A DNA stretch of 11,490 nucleotides from an uncultured Pseudomonas sp. (GTDB lineage Bacteria; Pseudomonadota; Gammaproteobacteria; Pseudomonadales; Pseudomonadaceae). Within the stretch, counting starts at the first letter, position 1. The number at the start of each line of letters is the position of its first letter. Below the pieces are notes generated by a model. It made no database searches and was not told the DNA's origin. It worked only from the letters and a program-made list of their open reading frames with translations. Position numbers and translations under genes: made by a program. The stretch spans positions 1 through 11,490 of the forward strand of contig CALMID010000438.1 of NCBI GenBank assembly GCA_937863915.1, in the 5' to 3' direction. Shown here piece by piece: positions 6,523 to 11,490 of the stretch.

Positions 6523-7983
6523 TCACTGGCGCGGCAGACGCACCCGCACTTCAAGCCCGCCCAGTGTCGCCGTGTGCAGGCTGATCTCGCCGCGATGCAG
6601 CTCGACAATACGCTGCACGATGGACAGCCCCAGACCGGCGCCCTGCCCCGGCCCCTGCCGATAGAATCGCTGGAACAATCGCTCGCGCTGTTCCTGCGGC
6701 ACCCCGGGGCCACTGTCCTGCACGCTGAGCAGCAGACTGCCGTCCTGATCCACCAGGCCGAGCTGGATACGGCCACCTTCCGGGGTGTACTGCAAGGCAT
6801 TGCCGACCAGGTTCTGCAGGAGAATACCCAGGCTCGGCGCATCGCCACGCAACTGGAAATCGCCCGATTCATCAAGCTCCAGAGCCAGCTCCTGATCGCG
6901 CTCCAGCGCCAGCGGGATCAGCTCGGCCAGTTCCTGACGCAGAAAAGCCGCGAGATCAAAGGGCTGCATGGCCAGCTGCACGGCATTGGGTTCTAGGCGG
7001 GCCAGGGTCAGCAACTGGGTCACTACCCGCGTGGCGCGATCCACGCCACCGATCAACTGCGCCAGGGCGGCATCACGCTCGTCGGCGCTAGCGGCAGAAA
7101 CGGCGTTCTGCGCATGAATCCGCAGCACCGCCAGCGGGGTGCGCAACTCATGAGCGGCATCGGCGAGAAAGCGTTTTTCCCGCTCCAGCAACACATTGAC
7201 CTGCTGCAGCAGACGATTGAGCGAGGCGGCCATCGGCTCCAGCTCACTGGGCAGAGGTGCCAGCACCAGCGGCGCCAGATTGTCCGGATCGCGACTCTTG
7301 AGAAAATTGACCATCTGCTGCAACGGCAGCAGCCCCATACCCACCGCAACCCACACCAGCAGCGCCAGCAGTGGCAAGCCGAGCAGATCGGGCAGCAGGC
7401 TGCGCATGGCTATTTTACCTACCAGTTCGCCACGCACATCATCACGCTCGGCGACCATGATCCACTTGCCGGCCAGCTGGTCATGCAGCATGAACACCCG
7501 CCAGTGGTAATGACCGAGCGGAACGGTGTGATAGCCGAGCAGATCGGCACCGGTACTGCTCAGCGGCTCATCACTACCATGCGCGTGAGGTTGCGGTGCC
7601 TGCTGGTGGAAATCCACGATCATCCGCCGCAGCAGATCGGCTGGAGCACTGGCCGATTGCAGCAGTACCTGCCCGTGATCGTCGAGCACCTGAAAGGCCA
7701 GTTTGCCTTCATAGGGATGCCCGTTCGCCGGCAATGCTCTGGTCGTCTCGCGCTGACTGAGCAGGGCACTATTGAGCGCACGCTGCATCAACTCCCGGGT
7801 CGCCAGCGGCATGTCGCCACCGACCATGCCCTGGAGAATGCGCGCGGTCTGCGCCAGCTGGGCATCGAACAGCTCCTCGATCTCATGCTGTGCATCGAAG
7901 TAGCTTTTCAGCGAGATGGCCGTCAGCGACAGCACCAGCACACCCAGCACCAGACCGAGAATCCGCGCGCGAATCGAGCGCAT
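6523..7983 (-). CDS. QseC/PmrB-type sensor histidine kinase, 486 aa
   Basis: Inner-membrane sensor kinase. Membrane segments lie near residues 7-26 and 198-217, flanking a periplasmic sensor region of about 165 residues. A short HAMP-like or linker zone (about 219-265) follows. The phosphoacceptor motif is FLADAAHELRTPLAVL with His278. The ATPase has N box NLVGNALQYT (391-400), G1 DSGPGVP (423-429), F box LFQRFYRQ and G2 GAGLGLS (448-454). All catalytic motifs are intact. The periplasmic part contains several histidines (H126, H133, H135, H152, H158, H160), including an HAH motif, which could suggest metal or pH sensing. I see no ExxE iron motif. The start codon overlaps the regulator's stop by one base (TGATG), with GGAGAAG upstream inside the regulator gene. 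Its partner is certainly the gene at 7983-8642. The signal is unknown. Confidence 0.95.
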   Translation of the reverse strand: MRSIRARILGLVLGVLVLSLTAISLKSYFDAQHEIEELFDAQLAQTARILQGMVGGDMPLATRELMQRALNSALLSQRETTRALPANGHPYEGKLAFQVLDDHGQVLLQSASAPADLLRRMIVDFHQQAPQPHAHGSDEPLSSTGADLLGYHTVPLGHYHWRVFMLHDQLAGKWIMVAERDDVRGELVGKIAMRSLLPDLLGLPLLALLVWVAVGMGLLPLQQMVNFLKSRDPDNLAPLVLAPLPSELEPMAASLNRLLQQVNVLLEREKRFLADAAHELRTPLAVLRIHAQNAVSAASADERDAALAQLIGGVDRATRVVTQLLTLARLEPNAVQLAMQPFDLAAFLRQELAELIPLALERDQELALELDESGDFQLRGDAPSLGILLQNLVGNALQYTPEGGRIQLGLVDQDGSLLLSVQDSGPGVPQEQRERLFQRFYRQGPGQGAGLGLSIVQRIVELHRGEISLHTATLGGLEVRVRLPRQ

Positions 7984-8642
7984 CAGGCCTTCTCCGCCAT
8001 GTAGCCAACGCCGCGCACAGTACGGATCAATTCGGGGAAGAATTTCTTGCGCAGGTGATGCACATGCACTTCCAGCGCGTTGCTCTCGACTTCCTCATCC
8101 CAGCCGTACAGCACCTGCTGCAGGCGGTCACGGGTCAGCACGCGGCCCGGCTGCACCAACAGCTCGTGCAGCAGCAGAAACTCCTTGCGCGGCAGACTGA
8201 GACTCTGGCCCTGCCAGGTCACCAGCTGACTGGAGGGATCGAGGACAATGCCGCGGTACTCCAGCAGCGGCTCGGAGCGATTGAAGCTGCGCCGCAGCAA
8301 GGCGCGCAGGCGCGCCTTGAGTTCGGCGACATCGAAGGGTTTGACCAGATAGTCGTCAGCTCCCGCATCCAGCCCGGCAATACGATCATCCGTGGCATCG
8401 CGGGCCGTGAGCACCAGTACCGGCAACTGGTGCTTGCCGCTGCGCACGCGCTTGAGCACCTGCAGGCCATCCAGGCGCGGCAGCCCCAGGTCGAGAATCA
8501 CCAGATCGAAACTTTCCTGCTCGATGGCGTGCACGGCACTCAAACCATCCTGCAGCCAGTCCACCGTATAGCCCTCGGGCTTGAGGGCGGCACGAATACC
8601 CTCGCCGAGGGCCGGATCATCTTCTACCAGCAGCAAACGCAT
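7983..8642 (-). CDS. OmpR-family response regulator (QseB/PmrA type), 219 aa
   Basis: DNA-binding response regulator. The receiver domain (1-115) has acidic pocket EDD (7-9), phospho-acceptor Asp51 (ILDLGLPRLDG), Thr79 and Lys101 (KPFD). The C-terminal winged helix (about 125-217) contains LPRKEFLLLHELLVQPG. Its recognition region, WDEEVESNALEVHVHHLRKK, is characteristic of the QseB/PmrA branch, and it ends TVRGVGYM. All key residues are intact and the length is standard. The ATG at 8642 has AAGGA 6-7 bases upstream. It lies 20 bases after the exported TPR-like gene and overlaps the kinase gene by one base. It may regulate its own operon and thereby the ligase-oxidase-reductase genes ahead of it, but no binding site is visible because the operon's promoter is outside the window. 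Confidence 0.95.
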   Translation of the reverse strand: MRLLLVEDDPALGEGIRAALKPEGYTVDWLQDGLSAVHAIEQESFDLVILDLGLPRLDGLQVLKRVRSGKHQLPVLVLTARDATDDRIAGLDAGADDYLVKPFDVAELKARLRALLRRSFNRSEPLLEYRGIVLDPSSQLVTWQGQSLSLPRKEFLLLHELLVQPGRVLTRDRLQQVLYGWDEEVESNALEVHVHHLRKKFFPELIRTVRGVGYMAEKA

Positions 8643-8662
8643 GCACAGTCCTTAGAGTCTGG

Positions 8663-9310
8663 TTACTTCAGTTCAGCCGCTACCTTGTCCAGCAGCGCCT
8701 TGATTTCCGCCTGACGGCCCTGATCGGCCACCTCGCGCCCCGGACGCGGCTTGGCGGCCTGAGCCTTGAGCAAGGCCACGCGGGCGTCAGCATAGCGCTC
8801 CTGACGATAGAGGAAATCGCCATAGAAGTAGTTGGGGTCGATGCCATCCGGATTCAGGGTCAGCGCCTTGCTCAGCATGGCCTGGGCCTTGTCGTCATCG
8901 CCAAAGCCGACCGGCCAGCCCGGCACCTGATAATACAGCGCGCCCAGACTGGTATACGCCGAACCTTCAAGGGCCTGGTCATTCTTGGCCAGCGCCTGCT
9001 CCAGGCTGGCCTTGGAGGCCTTGACCAGATCCAGCGCACCCAGGCCGCCCTTGGCTCCGGCATAGGTACTCAGAATGATGCCGCGCCAGATCAGCAGCTC
9101 CGGCGCCGGGTTGTTGCGCACCTCGGTCTCGGCCTGCGCCGCCAGCTCGGCGAAAGCCGCTTCGCGCTGTTTCTCCGGCAACTGGTAATTGACCTCAGCC
9201 CAGCGGCTCTGCAGGCGAGCCAGAGTCTCATTGACGTCAGCCGCCCAACTCATCAGCGGCGCTGCCAGCAGTCCGGCCAGCAATACCGCGGTCATTTTCA
9301 TCTTGCGCAT
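8663..9310 (-). CDS. Exported TPR-like protein of unknown function, 215 aa
   Basis: An N-terminal signal peptide is clear: basic MRKMKM, a hydrophobic core to about residue 20, then SWAAD, with cleavage likely after Ala23 or Ala24. The mature part is helical. From about 113 to 190 it looks like tetratricopeptide-type repeats (LEGSAYTSLGALYY, then AQAMLSKALTLNP, then YFYGDFLYRQERYADARVALLKAQAAKP). The GWPVGFGDDDKA segment (131-142) sits at the turn between repeats. There is no lipobox cysteine, so it should be soluble in the periplasm. TPR proteins bind partners, so an accessory or signal-relay role beside the sensor kinase is conceivable, but this is inference. The start at 9310 has a strong Shine-Dalgarno GGGAGGAA. 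It lies 26 bases after the second SDR and 20 before the response regulator, all in one run. Confidence 0.82.
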   Translation of the reverse strand: MRKMKMTAVLLAGLLAAPLMSWAADVNETLARLQSRWAEVNYQLPEKQREAAFAELAAQAETEVRNNPAPELLIWRGIILSTYAGAKGGLGALDLVKASKASLEQALAKNDQALEGSAYTSLGALYYQVPGWPVGFGDDDKAQAMLSKALTLNPDGIDPNYFYGDFLYRQERYADARVALLKAQAAKPRPGREVADQGRQAEIKALLDKVAAELK

Positions 9311-9336
9311 GGCGATTCCTCCCAGGAATGTCTTGG

Positions 9337-10122
9337 TTACTTGCGGGCAAAGCGTTGAATGACGGGCAGCTGCTTGCGCAGCGCCTGATCGACGACCCGT
9401 GGCAACAGGCCGTTAAGACGCACGAAGAGCTTCTCCGGCCAGCCCATATACAGCTCTTCGCGTTCGGACTCGATCGCCGCGCGCACGGTACGGGCCACCA
9501 GTTGCGGATCGTCCATGGCCACTTTCAGCTCGGTGTTCATGGCCACCACGCTGTCGCTGTTCATGCTGGTGCGTGTAGCCCGGGGCGCCAGATAGAGCAC
9601 CTTGACCTGGGTATCGGCCAGTTCGCGGCGCAGCGCCTCGGAAAAGCCGCGGATGGCGAACTTGCTGGCGCAATAGGCGGTAAAGCCCGGATAGCCGATG
9701 GAGCCGAAGGTAGAGCCGATATTGACCACCAGCGCCCGCCCCTGCTGCCGCAGAATCGGCAACAGACGATGGGTCAGCTGCAGGGTTGCGGTGACATTGA
9801 GCTGCACCAGCTCGGCAATGGCTTCCTCATCCTGCTGATCGAGCAGGCTGAACTGATTGACCCCGGCCGCATTGATCAGCGCATTGATGCCGGAGAAGCG
9901 CCGGGCCGCCGACTGCACGGCTTCGCGGCCGACTCGCTCGCGGATGTCCGCCACCACCCATTCGATCTGCCCCGGATAGGCCGCCGCCATCTGCTCCAGA
10001 GCGGCCGCCGTGCGCCCGACCAGCAGCAGGCGGGCGCCACCGGCAGCCAGGACTGGCACCAGGGCCCGACCGATGCCGCCACTGGCACCGGTGACCACCG
10101 CCCGACATTCATTGAGCTGCAT
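9337..10122 (-). CDS. Short-chain dehydrogenase/reductase in the ligase-oxidase operon, 261 aa
   Basis: Soluble Rossmann-fold oxidoreductase. TGASGGIG is at 11-18. Gly36-Arg37 at the end of the second strand suggests NADP(H) preference. NAAG is at 84-87. Catalytic Ser137, Tyr150 and Lys154 (YCASK) are all present. The usual PG turn after the sixth strand reads APRATRT (179-185), so the glycine is replaced by Arg181. This can alter the substrate loop but is not known to abolish activity. The C-terminal about 35 residues are basic and may be amphipathic (KLFVRLNGLLPRVVDQALRK), which could suit a lipid-like substrate; this is inference. The Shine-Dalgarno GAGGAG overlaps the stop of the preceding diiron oxidase gene, 10 bases upstream, so the two are probably translated in coupled fashion. 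Confidence 0.93.
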   Translation of the reverse strand: MQLNECRAVVTGASGGIGRALVPVLAAGGARLLLVGRTAAALEQMAAAYPGQIEWVVADIRERVGREAVQSAARRFSGINALINAAGVNQFSLLDQQDEEAIAELVQLNVTATLQLTHRLLPILRQQGRALVVNIGSTFGSIGYPGFTAYCASKFAIRGFSEALRRELADTQVKVLYLAPRATRTSMNSDSVVAMNTELKVAMDDPQLVARTVRAAIESEREELYMGWPEKLFVRLNGLLPRVVDQALRKQLPVIQRFARK

Positions 10123-10132
10123 GCTTATCTCC

Positions 10133-10786
10133 TCAGGCCGACAACGGCAGGCTGCGGAACATGTCGCCGTACAGGCGGTAAACCACCCGTGCGGTATGGA
10201 TCACGGCCTGCTTGTCTTCGTCGCTTTCCAGCTTGTTCATCAGGTTCTCGTAGAACTTGATGTGCTCGATATCCAGGCTGCCGTGGGATGTCAGGTAGCT
10301 GAAAGCCTTGTTCGGCAGCCCCAGCTTGCCCTGAATGACACCGGCCGCCTGAGTAGCCAGGGCGATGCTGGTGCCCTCAAGCACGTTGACCATGCCGAAG
10401 AAGCTCACTGGATTGCCGCGATTGATGCGGTCGTAGACATAGCTGACCATCAGCTCGGTCGCCAGATGCGGCTGTCCGTGACGGACCGCTTCGGCGTCAG
10501 CACCGCAGGCGCGGATATCGTTGAGAATCCACTCCTGATGGCCGTACTCCTCCTCGATGTATTCGGCAATCGCCTCGCGCAACCACTCCAGGCGCTCCGG
10601 CAGACGCGCGCCACAGGCCATCAGTAGCGGCACGGTGTGCTTGACGTGGTGGTAAGCCTCGGTCAGGAACGCCACATAGCTGGGCAGGCTGACCGTACCG
10701 GCCATCGCCTGCTGAATGATCGGCGCGCCCAGCAGGTATTCACGGTCGGCAGCGGTTTCTTGTTGCAGCAGATCAAAGAAGTTCAT
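10133..10786 (-). CDS. Heme-oxygenase-like diiron oxidase (HDO) candidate, TenA/PqqC fold, 217 aa
   Basis: All-helical protein of the TenA/heme-oxygenase-like superfamily. It carries the six-ligand pattern of the non-heme diiron subgroup (UndA, CADD, SznF, BesC): Glu80-x2-His83 (EYGHQEW), Glu137 in NVLEGTS, and His168-x3-Asp172-x2-His175 (HGSLDIEHIKF). UndA has the same spacing, including the EG pair. Such enzymes use O2 and Fe for fatty-acid decarboxylation, N-oxygenation or C-C cleavage. TenA thiaminases have different catalytic residues (an active-site Cys), so a thiamine role is unlikely. The substrate is unknown. I start it at the ATG at 10786, with GAGGA 6 bases upstream overlapping the ligase stop; a TTG at 10792 directly abuts the Shine-Dalgarno and is excluded. 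It is flanked 9 bases from the ligase and 10 bases from the SDR. Confidence 0.87.
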   Translation of the reverse strand: MNFFDLLQQETAADREYLLGAPIIQQAMAGTVSLPSYVAFLTEAYHHVKHTVPLLMACGARLPERLEWLREAIAEYIEEEYGHQEWILNDIRACGADAEAVRHGQPHLATELMVSYVYDRINRGNPVSFFGMVNVLEGTSIALATQAAGVIQGKLGLPNKAFSYLTSHGSLDIEHIKFYENLMNKLESDEDKQAVIHTARVVYRLYGDMFRSLPLSA

Positions 10787-10795
10787 GTTCAATCC

Positions 10796-11490
10796 TCAAA
10801 GAGTGTGAGTAGCCATCAGGGTTTCGATGGCGGTCTGGTAGTGAGCAAACAGGGCAACACGGCGCAGCCGGCCATTGCTGGTGGCCAGGCCGTTGTCGGC
10901 AGTAAAGGGTTGTTCGGCGCGGATCCAGTGATGCACCCGGGCGTAATCCGGCAGGCCGGCATTGACCGCATCGACGGCGGCCTGCACATCGGCATCGGAA
11001 GTGGCGGGAAAGCGCAGCGCCAGCACCGCCACATTGGCCGGCAACGCCTCGCCATGCAGCCAGGCCTGAGCAATCGGTAACTGCTGAACCAGCTCAGCCT
11101 CCACCCACTCGGGGTTGACGTTGCGCCCGTAGGCCGTGATGAACTGGTTCTTCTTGCGCCCATGCAGGACCAGAAACGAGTCCTCGAAATGGCCCAGGTC
11201 GCCCGTCGCCAGCCATTCCTCGCGGACACAAGGCTCTCCGAGATAGCCCAGCATCTGCGCACCGCGCACCAGCACCTCGCCATCATCGGCCAGGCGCACT
11301 TCGACGTGCGCCAGCGGCTCGCCGACTGTTCCCGGACGGCGGGCCTCGGGGCGATTAAGGCAGACCACCGAAGCGCATTCCGACAGGCCATAACCTTCGA
11401 ATACCGGCAACCCCAGCGCACCGGCGCGTTCCAGCAGCGGCTGCGCCACCCGGCCACCACCCACCGCGATAAAGCGCAGCGAGGACGGAA
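10796..11490 (-). CDS. AMP-forming acyl/aryl ligase, C-terminal part (5' end outside window)
   Basis: Member of the ANL adenylating superfamily; the visible 230 residues are the C-terminal portion. The first visible stretch, SLRFIAVGGGRVA, is followed by EGYGLSECASV (motif A5), a GTVGEPLAHVEV segment, ATGDLG (A7) and the hinge motif A8 as GRKKNQFITAYGRNVNP. The final motif A10, which normally carries the catalytic lysine (NGK.xR), reads NGLATSNGRLRR, so that lysine appears to be arginine. The family activates carboxylic acids as acyl-AMP and usually passes them to CoA or a carrier. The spacing between motifs is normal and no frameshift is seen. The stop codon (TGA at 10796-10798) overlaps the Shine-Dalgarno of the diiron oxidase gene. 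It looks like a fatty-acid-type ligase, but the acid specificity pocket lies mostly outside the window. Confidence 0.9.
   Translation of the reverse strand, partial: PSSLRFIAVGGGRVAQPLLERAGALGLPVFEGYGLSECASVVCLNRPEARRPGTVGEPLAHVEVRLADDGEVLVRGAQMLGYLGEPCVREEWLATGDLGHFEDSFLVLHGRKKNQFITAYGRNVNPEWVEAELVQQLPIAQAWLHGEALPANVAVLALRFPATSDADVQAAVDAVNAGLPDYARVHHWIRAEQPFTADNGLATSNGRLRRVALFAHYQTAIETLMATHTL

Noticed and set aside
10133..10786. Thiaminase II (TenA) role for the HDO-like gene
   Set aside because: No thi genes nearby and the residues present match the diiron ligand pattern, not the thiaminase active site.

Overview
This window is GC-rich, densely coded chromosomal DNA that looks like a Pseudomonas or close gammaproteobacterial relative. 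The reasons are codon and base usage, a Pseudomonas-type aspartyl-tRNA synthetase (partial), and the set FmdB-like zinc ribbon / aspS / Dps / membrane cold-shock protein / slyX / HIT protein. From memory, the P. aeruginosa PAO1 neighbourhood around PA0959-PA0963 resembles this set. There are no rRNA or tRNA genes, insertion sequences, CRISPR arrays or phage genes.

Left part (1-5793). aspS, cut by the left edge, and the FmdB-type gene form a leftward unit with a clear promoter at about 1138-1167. Divergent from them run five rightward genes: an Hpt/HD-GYP-like signalling protein, a short-chain dehydrogenase, a Dps-family ferritin-like protein, a GGDEF diguanylate cyclase without an I-site, and a membrane-anchored cold-shock-domain protein. 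Two strong hairpin terminators lie at 3835-3858 and 5767-5793. The second sits between convergent genes.

Right part (5806-11490) is entirely leftward. Reading in the direction of transcription it holds: an AMP-forming acyl/aryl ligase (5' end outside the window), a heme-oxygenase-like diiron oxidase (HDO) candidate, a second short-chain dehydrogenase, an exported TPR-like protein, an OmpR-type response regulator, a QseC/PmrB-type sensor kinase, a HIT protein and SlyX. The first six are packed with gaps of 9, 10, 26 and 20 bases and then a 1-base overlap. In the first two junctions the downstream Shine-Dalgarno overlaps the upstream stop codon, which suggests translational coupling.

The most interesting item is this ligase-HDO-SDR trio. 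The middle protein would usually be labelled TenA-like, but it carries the full carboxylate/histidine ligand pattern of HDO diiron enzymes such as UndA. With an activating ligase and a reductase beside it, and an exported protein and a two-component system in the same run, it is a candidate uncharacterised small-molecule or fatty-acid modification pathway with its own regulator. No product can be named from sequence alone. The left part adds a c-di-GMP theme: a non-canonical Hpt-HD-GYP protein and a diguanylate cyclase, lying between genes that I believe are close neighbours in other pseudomonads.
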